From: Mesobacillus maritimus
GTDB taxonomy: Bacteria > Bacillota > Bacilli > Bacillales > Cytobacillaceae
Direction of reading: 5' to 3'
Assembly: GCF_023715205.1 (NCBI RefSeq)
Contig: NZ_JAMBNR010000007.1
Location: 1 to 64,000 of the forward strand
DNA: 64,000 nucleotides
Made by a program: the position numbers and the translations under genes. Every line of letters begins with the position of its first letter. Positions within the stretch are counted from its first letter, which is position 1. This document shows, in pieces, positions 31,986 through 40,860 of the stretch. The notes beneath the pieces are model-generated. The model saw only the letters and a list, made by a program, of their open reading frames with translations. It was not told the DNA's origin and did not search any database.

Positions 31986-32110
31986 GGCTCTTTCTCAATG
32001 ATTGTTGCTTTTTAAAGGAAAATTAAGCAATGATTCTATTCCAAAGATCATTTACATAATTAGAATTGAGCTTAAAAATTAAGTAGTAACGCAGAGAAAA
32101 GCTTTTTCAC
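31986..32110 (-). repeat. Dispersed intergenic element, degenerate copy C
   Basis: GGCTCTTTCTC-N-TTGTTGCTTTT at 31986-32012 resembles the right end of copy B as read on the plus strand. Towards 32090 there is TAACGCAGAGAAAAG, echoing the TTTAACGCAGAAT block. The other end is unclear, so the limits are approximate. Confidence 0.35.
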
Positions 32111-32556
32111 GTTAAGAGTGGCTCTAGGATATAACAACTAACTTTATGAGGCAGCCTTGGCACAGAAACATTTCGTGGAGACCTTCTCGATTTTGAGCGA
32201 GTCTAATCTTTAAGAGGCGTTGGAACATCATTGAGTCTGTTGAAACGCCTCGAGGACTTTTTTTGTAATGACCTTTGTCGCTTGCCATCCCTAGCAAGCC
32301 TGAGCCTTTCGTGATTGGTCCGAATTTTTTTGAAAAAATGGATGGCAAAATTGATTTTCTTATACTATAATAAAAAATTGTGATAAAAATACCCATCTTT
32401 AGGTTTAGACTTGACTATTTACGAATAAACTATTTATTGTTACATGTCAAGTTATTGGGTGAATAATATTTCGACAAAAACTGATTTTGAAAAATTCCTG
32501 TTACTAAGAAGGAAAACGCGGAGTGATGTAGAATTACTAGTTATGAATCGGAATAT
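32111..32556. other. Intergenic region with a long hairpin, no firm gene
   Basis: GAGGCGTT (32214-32221) and AACGCCTC (32244-32251) form a stem around a 22-base loop, followed by GAGGAC and seven Ts. A 90-codon minus-strand frame (32124-32396) covers this; it has no ribosome binding site and no known domain. I leave it uncalled. The rest up to the yqxD remnant is A/T-rich with no recognised signal. Confidence 0.4.
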
Positions 32557-33007
32557 TTGACGGTTTTTGTCGATGCAGATTCCTGTCCTGTTAAGAAGGA
32601 GATCATTCAGATTGCTTCAGCCATTTCGGTAGAATTAGTCTTTGTTGCTTCGTATGCACATATGAGTAACGAATTTTCCTTCTGTTAAATGGGCCTATGT
32701 GGATTCTATTAAAGAGGCTGCAGACCTTTACATTATGAATTATATCTCTAAAGGAGATATTGCGATTACACAGGATATTGGTCTAGCTTCGACACTGCTC
32801 GTAAAAGGAGTTTATGTTCTTTCACCTAGGGGGATTTTATTCGAGGAAAAGGAAATCGAAACAGCCCTTGAACTTCGGCACCTTTAAACAAAAGCGAGGA
32901 GAAGAGGGATTTATGGGAAAGGTCCGAAACCTTTTAGTGAAAAAGATCGTGAAAATTTAAAGCAGGAATTAACAAAACTTTTGTCGAAATTTCAAGAGAG
33001 AAAATAA
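32557..33007 (+). pseudogene. yqxD: Broken yqxD (YaiI/YqxD family, UPF0178)
   Basis: Two frames together rebuild a YqxD protein. Frame one gives LTVFVDADSCPVKKEI and continues to [11 protein letters not shown], then stops at 32686-32688. A one-base shift near 32671-32680 opens the second frame with [32 protein letters not shown] and LELRHL. That frame hits TAA at 32885-32887 where the family has an ordinary codon, then continues RRRGIYGKGPKPFSEKDREN to a natural stop at 33007. No ATG or GTG with a ribosome binding site is present at the front. The gene sits between ppsR and dnaG, exactly where B. subtilis has yqxD. YqxD function is unknown. Confidence 0.9.
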
Positions 33008-33021
33008 TTGGAGTAATGCAC

Positions 33022-34836
33022 ATGGCGGAAAGGATTGCCGAAGAGAAAATTAATGAAATTCGTGAGGCGGTTGATATCGCCGATGTCATTGGTGATTATA
33101 TCCAGCTAAAGAAGCAGGGACGCAATTATTTCGGTCTTTGTCCTTTTCATGGGGAAAATTCTCCATCTTTTTCCGTCTCACCTGATAAACAAATTTATCA
33201 TTGTTTTGGTTGTGGAGCGGGAGGAAATGTATTTTCCTTTCTGATGGAGATAGAAGGATTTTCTTTTCAAGAAGCAGCCATCAAATTAGCTGAACGAACG
33301 AATGTTCAGTTGGATTTTGATGCTTCTGCCACATTGAGAAAGAAAGCTATTCCTGAGCATTTCCGTCAAATGGTAGAAGCGCATGAATTGCTCCGCAAAT
33401 TTTACCATCATTTGTTGGTTAATACAGATGAGGGGCAAAATGCCCTTGAATATTTAACGAAAAGGGGTTTTTCAAAAGAGTCAATTGAAAAATTTCAAAT
33501 TGGTTACGCTCTACCATCTTGGGAGTTTGTGAGTAATCTTCTTCAGAAAAGAGGATTTTCTCCAGAGCAAATGGAAAAGGCTGGTCTAATTATCCAACGC
33601 GAGCGTGATGACAGTTATTTTGATCGGTTTCGGAATCGAATCATGTTTCCAATTTACGATCATCAAGGGAATACGATTGCATTTTCCGGAAGAGCATTAG
33701 GGGACGATGAGCCCAAATATTTGAATAGCCCGGAAACACCAATCTTTAATAAAAGTAAAATTTTATATCGTTTTAATCAAGCTCGAGCGGCGATTCGGAA
33801 ACAACAACATATTGTATTGTTTGAAGGGTTTGCCGATGTAATTGCTGCTGACAGGGCAGGGGTTGAAAACGGTGTTGCCACAATGGGAACATCTTTAACC
33901 TCAGAACATATTACCGTTCTAAAAAAGAACGCTCAGACTGTAACAATTTGCTATGATTCCGATAATGCGGGAATCGAAGCTGCCCACCGAGCTGCTTTGA
34001 TGCTTCAAGAAGCGGGTCTTATTGTGAAGGTCGCCAAAATGCCTGACGGGTTAGACCCTGATGACTATATTCAAACATACGGCGAAGAAAAGTTTCGAAA
34101 CGAAGTCATTCATTCAAGCCTTACGCTTATGGCGTTTAAGCTCCTTTATTACCGAAGAGGCAAAAATCTTCAGAATGAAGGAGATCGACTACAGTATATC
34201 GAAGAAGTAGTAGATGAGATTGGGCGCTTAGACAAAGCGGTCGAAAGAGATTTTTACCTAAGACAATTGGCCGATGAATTCTCCCTTTCGTTGGGGGCTT
34301 TACAACAACAATTAAGTCAGACAGCGAGACAAAAGCAGCCAAAGACAGAAGAACGTAGATCTGCGCCTGAGATGAACACTATTCCAACACCAGTAATCAG
34401 GCAAGGAACCCTCAAGCCGGCTCACTACGAAGCAGAGAGAAGATTAATTTCACATATGCTTAGAGATAGTGAGGTTGCTTATAAAGTTCATGAAATGCTA
34501 CAAGGTCAAACCCTGAATGTCGATGAACACCAAGCAATCATTACTTACTTATTAGGTTTTTATGAAAAAGGACATGAGCCAGATTTAAATGGGTTCTTAA
34601 ATTATCTAGAAGATAATAAGCTAAAAAGGATTGTAGCAGACATCGGAATGATGACCATCAACGAAGAGCTTAGTGATCAGGAATTAAATGATTATATCAA
34701 GCAGGTGTTGAAACATCAAAAGATGTTAAAAATAAAAGCTAAAGAGTTAGAACAAAAGGAAGCGGAACGTCAAAGTGATTATTTACGTGCAGCCGCAATC
34801 GCAATGGAGATTATCCAATTGCGTAAATCTTTATAG
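33022..34836 (+). CDS. dnaG: DNA primase
   Basis: A 604-aa primase that makes RNA primers for replication. The zinc-binding domain has LCPFHGENSPSFSV and HCFGCGAGGN. The RNA polymerase domain carries the toprim residues FEGFADVIAADRAG, CYDSDNAG and LDPDDYI. A C-terminal helicase-interaction domain follows. The ATG at 33022 is eight bases after TTGGAG; the ATG at 33016 is too close. First gene of the macromolecular synthesis unit with rpoD. Confidence 0.97.
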   Translation: MAERIAEEKINEIREAVDIADVIGDYIQLKKQGRNYFGLCPFHGENSPSFSVSPDKQIYHCFGCGAGGNVFSFLMEIEGFSFQEAAIKLAERTNVQLDFDASATLRKKAIPEHFRQMVEAHELLRKFYHHLLVNTDEGQNALEYLTKRGFSKESIEKFQIGYALPSWEFVSNLLQKRGFSPEQMEKAGLIIQRERDDSYFDRFRNRIMFPIYDHQGNTIAFSGRALGDDEPKYLNSPETPIFNKSKILYRFNQARAAIRKQQHIVLFEGFADVIAADRAGVENGVATMGTSLTSEHITVLKKNAQTVTICYDSDNAGIEAAHRAALMLQEAGLIVKVAKMPDGLDPDDYIQTYGEEKFRNEVIHSSLTLMAFKLLYYRRGKNLQNEGDRLQYIEEVVDEIGRLDKAVERDFYLRQLADEFSLSLGALQQQLSQTARQKQPKTEERRSAPEMNTIPTPVIRQGTLKPAHYEAERRLISHMLRDSEVAYKVHEMLQGQTLNVDEHQAIITYLLGFYEKGHEPDLNGFLNYLEDNKLKRIVADIGMMTINEELSDQELNDYIKQVLKHQKMLKIKAKELEQKEAERQSDYLRAAAIAMEIIQLRKSL

Positions 34837-34877
34837 AGTTTGATTAATGTGTCGTGATTTTGGAAGGAGGGGTACAT

Positions 34878-36014
34878 ATGGCTGAAAAGTCGGCCCGTTC
34901 TAAAGAGGTTGAGCCAGAAGTTACCTTAGAACAAGTGAAAGACCAGTTAACTGCACTGGGTAAGAAAACCGGTGTCCTTGCATATGATGATATTGCTGAA
35001 AAATTGTCAAGTTATGAGTTAGATTCAGACCAGATGGATGAATTTTATGAGTTTCTTGGTGATCAAGGCGTAGAATTAGTAGGCGACAGTGAAGCAGATG
35101 CTGATGAGGATCCAGCTGTAAAGGAACTCGCAAAGGAAGATGATGAAGAATTCGATTTGAATGATCTAAGTGTTCCTCCGGGTGTTAAAATTAATGATCC
35201 AGTTCGTATGTATTTAAAAGAGATTGGTCGTGTCGATCTCCTTTCTGCTGAAGAAGAAATTAACTTGGCTACAAGAATTGAACAAGGTGATGAAGAAGCA
35301 AAAAGACGCCTTGCTGAAGCCAATCTTCGTCTAGTTGTTAGTATCGCGAAACGTTATGTTGGCCGTGGAATGCTATTCTTGGATCTCATTCAAGAAGGAA
35401 ATATGGGATTAATTAAAGCAGTCGAAAAGTTCGATTATCGCAAAGGCTTTAAATTTAGTACCTATGCTACATGGTGGATTCGCCAAGCGATTACAAGAGC
35501 AATTGCCGACCAAGCAAGAACAATTCGTATCCCAGTTCATATGGTTGAAACAATCAATAAACTAATCCGCGTGCAAAGGCAGTTGTTACAAGATCTAGGT
35601 CGTGAACCAACACCCGAAGAGATTGCAGAAGATATGGATTTAACGCCTGAAAAAGTACGTGAAATTCTCAAGATTGCACAGGAGCCGGTTTCTCTTGAAA
35701 CACCAATCGGTGAAGAAGATGACTCTCATCTTGGAGATTTTATTGAAGATCAGGATGCAACATCTCCATCTGAACACGCTGCATATGAATTATTAAAAGA
35801 ACAACTCGAAGATGTTCTTGATACATTAACCGATCGTGAAGAAAATGTACTGAGACTCCGTTTTGGGCTTGACGATGGACGTACTCGAACTCTTGAAGAA
35901 GTTGGTAAAGTCTTTGGAGTTACCCGTGAACGGATTCGTCAAATCGAAGCCAAAGCTTTAAGAAAGCTTAGACATCCTAGTCGTAGTAAAAGGTTAAAGG
36001 ATTTCTTAGAGTAA
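34878..36014 (+). CDS. rpoD: RNA polymerase major sigma factor SigA (RpoD)
   Basis: A 378-aa housekeeping sigma factor. The acidic region 1.1-like N-terminus has a short Asp/Glu-rich insert (about 75-100). Region 1.2 is [10 protein letters not shown], region 2 includes [17 protein letters not shown] and [17 protein letters not shown], and region 4 has [20 protein letters not shown]. It is essentially identical to B. subtilis SigA from region 1.2 on. The ATG at 34878 follows GGAAGGAGGGG. The many TTGACA/TATAAT promoters in this window are what it would read. Confidence 0.98.
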   Translation: MAEKSARSKEVEPEVTLEQVKDQLTALGKKTGVLAYDDIAEKLSSYELDSDQMDEFYEFLGDQGVELVGDSEADADEDPAVKELAKEDDEEFDLNDLSVPPGVKINDPVRMYLKEIGRVDLLSAEEEINLATRIEQGDEEAKRRLAEANLRLVVSIAKRYVGRGMLFLDLIQEGNMGLIKAVEKFDYRKGFKFSTYATWWIRQAITRAIADQARTIRIPVHMVETINKLIRVQRQLLQDLGREPTPEEIAEDMDLTPEKVREILKIAQEPVSLETPIGEEDDSHLGDFIEDQDATSPSEHAAYELLKEQLEDVLDTLTDREENVLRLRFGLDDGRTRTLEEVGKVFGVTRERIRQIEAKALRKLRHPSRSKRLKDFLE

Positions 36015-36026
36015 CATTTTAAAAGC

Positions 36027-36060
36027 AGGAATAATTTGCTTAGGTGAATTATTCCTTTTT
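36027..36060 (+). terminator. Intrinsic terminator after rpoD
   Basis: AGGAATAATT and AATTATTCCT around ten bases, followed by TTTT. Confidence 0.8.
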
Positions 36061-36404
36061 CAAAAAGACGGTGCTTTTACGCCGCTGTTTTCCCTTTAAG
36101 CTCGCCAGCCGGCGAGTTTTCTTTTAAGGGAAAATTAGTTTTGCCCTACAAGGAAGTTTCAATTAACACTATCTAAAGCTATTTTACTGAATTGTCTCTC
36201 ACTTTGCAAATGCCCTTAGGATTATTTTCCAAACTGCGGTTAAAATTTTATTTTTTCGTTGAAAAAACAGAAAAATGTGTCTAAATTGTGGAATAGTGTG
36301 ATAAAGTTTGTTTTTATACTTTTAATAGGAACATTTTTCAAGTAAAATAAAGTTGTTTGCAATAGTTATAACAACTAATAACTTATACATAAGGAGGGGT
36401 ATAT
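36061..36404. other. Intergenic region between rpoD and cccA
   Basis: A strong second hairpin spans 36088-36134: TTTTCCCTTTAAG and CTCGCC face GGCGAG and CTTTTAAGGGAAAA across AGCC. It lacks a T-run and is unlike the rpoD terminator. The remaining A/T-rich sequence to cccA shows no gene and no confident promoter. Confidence 0.5.
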
Positions 36405-36767
36405 GTGAATCGAAATCCAATTATTCCATTTGTACTGATTATGGTCTTTGGGATTGGCTTAATGTTTTTCCTTTCTTTCAAAGGCTTAGGGGATGCTGAA
36501 CAAATTGCTAAGGAAAGCGAAGGTGGAGAAGCGACGGAAGAGGTCGCTGATGCAAGCCCTGAGGAAATTTATCAGCAGAGCTGTGTCGCTTGTCATGGTG
36601 ACCAAATGCAAGGTGTTTCAGGACCAGCTTTAACAGATGTTGGAGGAAAGTACTCAGCAGAAGAAATTCAGGACATCCTTGCAAACGGAACTCCTGGAGG
36701 AATGCCTGGTGGACTAGTTCCAGGTAATGAAGAAAAGATGGCCCAGTGGCTTGCTGAAATGAAATAA
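36405..36767 (+). CDS. cccA: Cytochrome c-550 (CccA), membrane-anchored
   Basis: A 120-aa small c-type cytochrome. A membrane anchor spans residues 6-26 (IPFVLIMVFGIGLMFFLSF), then an acidic linker, then the heme domain with CVACHG and a Met ligand in the GMPGGLVP region. It carries electrons at the outer face of the membrane, probably between the bc complex and an oxidase. The GTG at 36405 follows AAGGAGGGG. Same place after sigA as in B. subtilis. Confidence 0.96.
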   Translation: MNRNPIIPFVLIMVFGIGLMFFLSFKGLGDAEQIAKESEGGEATEEVADASPEEIYQQSCVACHGDQMQGVSGPALTDVGGKYSAEEIQDILANGTPGGMPGGLVPGNEEKMAQWLAEMK

Positions 36768-36778
36768 TTATATGAAAC

Positions 36779-36806
36779 AGTCCTTTGCAACTGCAAAGGA
36801 CTTTTC
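36779..36806 (+). terminator. Intrinsic terminator after cccA
   Basis: AGTCCTTTGCA and TGCAAAGGACT, loop of two, followed by TTTT. Confidence 0.85.
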
Positions 36807-36862
36807 TTATACTAAGAATTAAGCAATAGTTTGATGACAAAATGATTTTAGTAGGTGAATAA

Positions 36863-37570
36863 ATGAATACAGATAAATTGTCAGCAAGACTGGCGACAGT
36901 TGCAAGTTATGTATCAGAAGGATTAAGAATTGCTGACATTGGATCAGATCATGCCTATTTACCATGCCATTTGGTAAAAAAGGGCGTTGTACCGTTTGCA
37001 ATAGCTGGTGAAGTAGCGGAAGGTCCATATCAATCTGCAAGGAAGCAAGTGCGGTTAGAGGGCTTAAGCGAGCAAATTATCGTGCGTAAAGGCGATGGAT
37101 TAGAGGTTGTTCAGCCAGGTGAAGTAGATTGCATTACAATTGCCGGAATGGGCGGCGCATTGATTGCTAATATTTTGGAAGCAGGTAAGGATAAGCTTAA
37201 GAATGTAAAGAAACTGGTACTTCAACCAAATGTAGGGGCATCAGCCATTCGAGAGTGGCTAATTGAAAATAACTGGAAGCTAACTGCTGAAAACATTTTA
37301 AAAGAAGATGGGAAAATCTATGAAGTCCTTGTTGCTGAAATCGGGAATCCCGAAGAACCTTACGGCAACCGACATGAACTAGAAATCTTATTTGGTCCCT
37401 ATTTATTGAAGGAAAAGAACGAAGCTTTTAAAGAAAAGTGGGGACTGGAAAAACAAAACTGGGAGCGAATTCTCAATCAGTTAGAAAAAGCAGATCTAAA
37501 TGAGGCAACGCAATCAAAGAAGACAGAGGTTATTGAAAAAATAAAAATGGCTGAGGAGGTTCTTTCTTGA
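36863..37570 (+). CDS. trmK: tRNA (adenine(22)-N(1))-methyltransferase TrmK
   Basis: A 235-aa SAM-dependent methyltransferase that makes m1A22 in tRNA. Motif I is IADIGSDHAYLPCHLVKKG, and ITIAGMGGALIA is the family signature. A C-terminal coiled coil (about 175-230) is typical of TrmK. The stop codon overlaps the TTG start of the next gene by 4 bp (TTGA). B. subtilis name yqfN. Confidence 0.95.
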   Translation: MNTDKLSARLATVASYVSEGLRIADIGSDHAYLPCHLVKKGVVPFAIAGEVAEGPYQSARKQVRLEGLSEQIIVRKGDGLEVVQPGEVDCITIAGMGGALIANILEAGKDKLKNVKKLVLQPNVGASAIREWLIENNWKLTAENILKEDGKIYEVLVAEIGNPEEPYGNRHELEILFGPYLLKEKNEAFKEKWGLEKQNWERILNQLEKADLNEATQSKKTEVIEKIKMAEEVLS

Positions 37571-38682
37571 AAAAAGTGAATGGACATCAAATTATCCAGT
37601 TATTTGAAAAGTTTTCACCAAAGGCTTATGCAGTTGAAGGTGACAAAATTGGCTTACAAGTTGGTTCTTTAAATAAGCCCGTTACTAGGGTAATGATTGC
37701 ACTTGATGTTCTCGATGAGGTCGTGGACGAAGCGATCGAGAAAGAGATTGACTTAATTATTGCACATCATCCTCCTATTTTTCGCCCAATGAAAAAAGTT
37801 ACCGATGATCAAGCTTCGGGTCGTTTGATTACCAAGCTAATAAAACATGATATAGCCGTTTATGCAGCGCATACCAACTTGGATGTAGCAAAAGGTGGTG
37901 TAAACGACTTATTAGCTGAAGCATTGGGGTTGCAAAACACGGAGGTGCTTGTACCTACATATGAAGAAAAGCTCCTTAAATTAGCTGTCTATGTGCCTGA
38001 GGAAGCAGTCGACAAAGTCCGGGAAGCTCTTGGAAATGTCGGGGCAGGTGCAGTAGGAAACTATAGCCATTGTTCTTTTTCGGTAGCAGGAACTGGTCGC
38101 TTTTTACCAGGTGAGTCAACAACCCCTCATATAGGTGAGCAAGGAAAACTTGAAGCTGTTCAGGAGGAAAGGATTGAAACGGTTTTTCCGAAAAGGCTAG
38201 AAAAGAAAGTGCTTTCGACCTTGTTTAAGGTACACCCTTATGAGGAAGTAGCTTATGACCTATATCACCTTGAAAATAAAGGAGAAGAGCTAGGACTAGG
38301 GCGTATTGGGCAAGTTGAGGAAATGAGCTTGAAAGAATTCGCTGAGCATGTGAAGGATGTGTTGAATGTTCAAGCTGTACGAGTAGTGGGGAATCTAAAT
38401 GATCGAGTAAAAAAGGTCGCTGTCTTGGGTGGAGATGGGAACAAATACTATTCTCATGCGAAATTCCGCGGAGCAGATGTTTATGTAACCGGAGATATTT
38501 ATTATCATACTGCGCATGATGCTATGATGGATGGGTTAAATATGATTGACCCTGGGCATAATGTCGAAAAGGTAATGAAAGCGGGAGTAGCCAATAAGCT
38601 TGCCAACATGTGTAAAGAAAATGGTTTTGAGGTTGAGTTTATTTCTTCTGAAATTCATACTGATCCATTTTACTTTGTTTAA
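37567..38682 (+). CDS. yqfO: Nif3-like dinuclear metal-center protein (YqfO)
   Basis: A 371-aa Nif3/DUF34 family protein. Metal ligands are seen in LIIAHHPPIF, AAHTNLDVA and GDIYYHTAHDAM; a PII-like insertion (about 128-230) lies in the middle, as in the Bacillus form. The family role is unsettled, and GTP cyclohydrolase-type annotations are weakly supported. TTG start at 37567 with GAGGAGG upstream, coupled to trmK. Confidence 0.95.
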   Translation: MKKVNGHQIIQLFEKFSPKAYAVEGDKIGLQVGSLNKPVTRVMIALDVLDEVVDEAIEKEIDLIIAHHPPIFRPMKKVTDDQASGRLITKLIKHDIAVYAAHTNLDVAKGGVNDLLAEALGLQNTEVLVPTYEEKLLKLAVYVPEEAVDKVREALGNVGAGAVGNYSHCSFSVAGTGRFLPGESTTPHIGEQGKLEAVQEERIETVFPKRLEKKVLSTLFKVHPYEEVAYDLYHLENKGEELGLGRIGQVEEMSLKEFAEHVKDVLNVQAVRVVGNLNDRVKKVAVLGGDGNKYYSHAKFRGADVYVTGDIYYHTAHDAMMDGLNMIDPGHNVEKVMKAGVANKLANMCKENGFEVEFISSEIHTDPFYFV

Positions 38683-38728
38683 AAACATTTAGTTTTGACG
38701 TTGCTTGTCAGGATTCGCTAGAAAGGCA

Positions 38729-38766
38729 AAACAAAAACCCAATCTTTGAAGATTGGGTTTTTGTTT
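38729..38766 (+). terminator. Bidirectional terminator between yqfO and ispH
   Basis: AAACAAAAACCCAATCTT and its exact complement AAGATTGGGTTTTTGTTT with a 2-base loop. A-run and T-run on both sides make it work for both convergent genes. Confidence 0.92.
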
Positions 38767-39714
38767 CTATTTTGTTGCCCTTTTCACTTTAGGAAGGATT
38801 TTGTTAAGTGGTACTTTTTTCTCGTGATCCCAAGTGCTAGGGTCTTCAGGATTAAATTGTTCTATGAATGCAATGACTTCTTTGGTGATTGGTGTTGGAG
38901 TAGAGGCTCCGGCCGTAACAGCGACAGTTTCTACATTTTTTAACCACTCTAACTTTAACTCGGATACATCGGCAATTCGATAGGCGGGTGTCGAAGCAAT
39001 ATCTTGAGAAACTTGTGCTAATCGGTTCGAATTATTGCTTTTTGGATCACCGACAACGATTAGTAGGTCGGCCTCTTTCGCTTGTTCCGCTACAGCTTCC
39101 TGACGGACTTGTGTGGCCATACAAATTTCACGATGGACTTCCACTGCTGGGTACTTTTCTTGCACTTTTTCCATGATGTCGGCCACATCCCACTGACTCA
39201 TAGTAGTTTGATTGGTAACAATTAAACGGTCATGGTTTAAGGAAAGTGCTTCAACATCTGCCACTGTTTCGACAAGGTGTACCTTTCCAGGGGCTACTCC
39301 AATTGCTCCCTCAGGCTCAGGATGTCCTTTTTTTCCAATATAGATGACTTGAAAACCTTCTTGTACTTTTTCCTCAATTAGTTCATGGGTCCTTGTTACA
39401 TCGGGACAAGTTGCATCAATGGAGACAAGTCCTTTCTGAGAAGCAAGTTCGCGAACTTCCGGAGAGATTCCATGAGCTGTAAAAATGACAGTGCCTCCGT
39501 CCACTTTCTCTAAAATTTCCCTGCGGTTATTTCCATCTAGTGTAATTATTCCTTCTTCAGCAAAGGCATCGGTAACATGCTTGTTGTGAACAATCATACC
39601 AAGAATGTAAATAGGTCTTGGCAAGCTTTTATCGAGAGCCGCGTTTCTGGCGATAACCATGGCATCGACAACACCATAGCAATAGCCACGCGGAGAGATT
39701 TTGATTACTTTCAT
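38767..39714 (-). CDS. ispH: 4-hydroxy-3-methylbut-2-enyl diphosphate reductase IspH
   Basis: A 315-aa [4Fe-4S] enzyme, the last step of the MEP isoprenoid pathway, giving IPP and DMAPP. Cluster Cys lie in RGYCYGV (residue 12), DATCPDVT and EICMATQ. The segment TAHGISPEV is typical. Promoter on the minus strand at 39755-39783, with AGGAGGAT before the ATG. The pathway partner ispG is also in this window (47.3-48.4 kb), in a separate unit. Confidence 0.97.
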   Translation of the reverse strand: MKVIKISPRGYCYGVVDAMVIARNAALDKSLPRPIYILGMIVHNKHVTDAFAEEGIITLDGNNRREILEKVDGGTVIFTAHGISPEVRELASQKGLVSIDATCPDVTRTHELIEEKVQEGFQVIYIGKKGHPEPEGAIGVAPGKVHLVETVADVEALSLNHDRLIVTNQTTMSQWDVADIMEKVQEKYPAVEVHREICMATQVRQEAVAEQAKEADLLIVVGDPKSNNSNRLAQVSQDIASTPAYRIADVSELKLEWLKNVETVAVTAGASTPTPITKEVIAFIEQFNPEDPSTWDHEKKVPLNKILPKVKRATK

Positions 39715-39754
39715 TAAGTCATCCTCCTGCAGAAAGCTCTATTTCTATGTCTCT

Positions 39755-39783
39755 ATTATAGTAAACTTAAAAACAGATTACAA
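39755..39783 (-). promoter_or_regulatory. Sigma-A promoter of ispH
   Basis: Minus strand: TTGTAA, a 17-bp spacer, TATAAT; 40 bp upstream of the ispH start. Confidence 0.8.
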
Positions 39784-39845
39784 AAATAGTTTATTTCCAG
39801 CAGGAGATTAACAGAACCTAGAGTTTATGAACAGTCTATTTAATA

Positions 39846-39999
39846 GGCTGTTTCGGAGAGATTGTTGTTAAAATCCTAGTGCTGATTCAAACACACCAGT
39901 ATCCATTACGTATGTTTAAATTAAATTTGCAAGTTCTTTTTTTCATAAATGAAACTGTTTTTTTGTGTTCATATAGTAACGAGGTTTGAGTAAAGAGCC
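39846..39999 (+). repeat. Dispersed intergenic element, copy D
   Basis: Left end GGCTGTTTCGGAGAG, followed by TTGTTGTTAAAATCCTA as in copy A; the right end ACGAGGTTTGAGTAAAGAGCC is complementary in style to the left. It also holds CCAGTATCCATTACGTATGT, which recurs in fragment F near 63.47 kb. It lies between ispH and the 3' end of yqfQ. Confidence 0.65.
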
Positions 40000-40001
40000 A
40001 T

Positions 40002-40625
40002 TTAATAAAATAACTTTGGGGTCGATTCTCGTTGTTTTTCTGTGTTTAAAGACCTTTTGGGTTTTTCGTTAAGTTCTTGTGAAGTCTGTTCTCTTCGGGT
40101 AGTGGTGGTTCTTCTCGTTGTTTTAGAAGTATTTTTAGTTTCTTTTGTCTCCTTAGCTTGCTCTTTTTGTTCTGGTTCGTCAGGTAAGTCTTTAAATCCG
40201 CGATACAGCTTCCACATCGCTGGTAAATTTTTTACTATTGGACCGTACTGTTGAATCATGGGACCAACCTGTTGCGCTGTTTTAAGCACTTGCTGCGTAT
40301 TATTTAAAAAACTATTTATATTGCCGGGGTTTGAGATGGCGTTAAGTAGACCGCCGCCAGCAGTTCGCGATCCACCTTGTAGGGCTCCACCTCCAAAGCC
40401 TCTTACTGCCCCACCAGCTGCCCCCTGTCGGCCTTTCCCTAATAATCTTGCTAGAATACCTCCTTGCTTAGCGGGTTGACGCATGCCCATCATTGGATTC
40501 ATCCCTGATGGGGGTCCCATGGGTCCTCTAAAAGATCCACCGTATGGACCTGATCCGAATCTTGATGGTCCTGGTCCCATCATCATGTTCATGCCATGAT
40601 AAGGAGCCCTTGGTCCTGGACGCAT
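40002..40625 (-). CDS. yqfQ: YqfQ/VrrA-like low-complexity protein
   Basis: A 207-aa protein of biased composition. Residues 1-60 are rich in Pro, Gly, Met and Arg (MRPGPRAPYHGMNMMMGPG), then a Gly-rich stretch, a segment LNTQQVLKTAQQVGPMIQQY-like with helical periodicity, and a Lys/Thr/Arg/Glu-rich tail. The ATG at 40625 has AAAGGAGG upstream; longer starts lack one. B. subtilis YqfQ/VrrA proteins are spore-associated; role unknown. Confidence 0.82.
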   Translation of the reverse strand: MRPGPRAPYHGMNMMMGPGPSRFGSGPYGGSFRGPMGPPSGMNPMMGMRQPAKQGGILARLLGKGRQGAAGGAVRGFGGGALQGGSRTAGGGLLNAISNPGNINSFLNNTQQVLKTAQQVGPMIQQYGPIVKNLPAMWKLYRGFKDLPDEPEQKEQAKETKETKNTSKTTRRTTTTRREQTSQELNEKPKRSLNTEKQRESTPKLFY

Positions 40626-40860
40626 AATGTAGCCTCCTTTCAAAAATGCTTTCATTATCAGGATATGCATTAAGTGGCTTTTGGTTTGGAAAAATAGAAA
40701 TCTTCTCATCGGTGGGAAAATTTTGATAAGAAAAGGGTAAAATAAGGATAAATGGCGATTTTTTTGATTGTCGATTATAATAACAGGATGGGTAAGAGGT
40801 CGATGTTGACGAGGCGATTCGAAACTCCAGAAAATGTAAAGGCAAAAGGAGCTTTAATTA

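Noticed and set aside
32124-32396. A 90-codon minus-strand frame in the ppsR-yqxD gap
   Set aside because: No start signal and no recognisable domain; it covers a hairpin and looks like a by-product of a repeat.
32699-32887. A 62-codon frame that could be called a small protein
   Set aside because: It is the middle part of the broken yqxD gene, bounded by the frameshift and the nonsense codon.
40042-40479. Two plus-strand frames opposite yqfQ
   Set aside because: They are antisense to the biased yqfQ sequence and contain Cys/Pro-rich text typical of reversed Gly/Arg codons.
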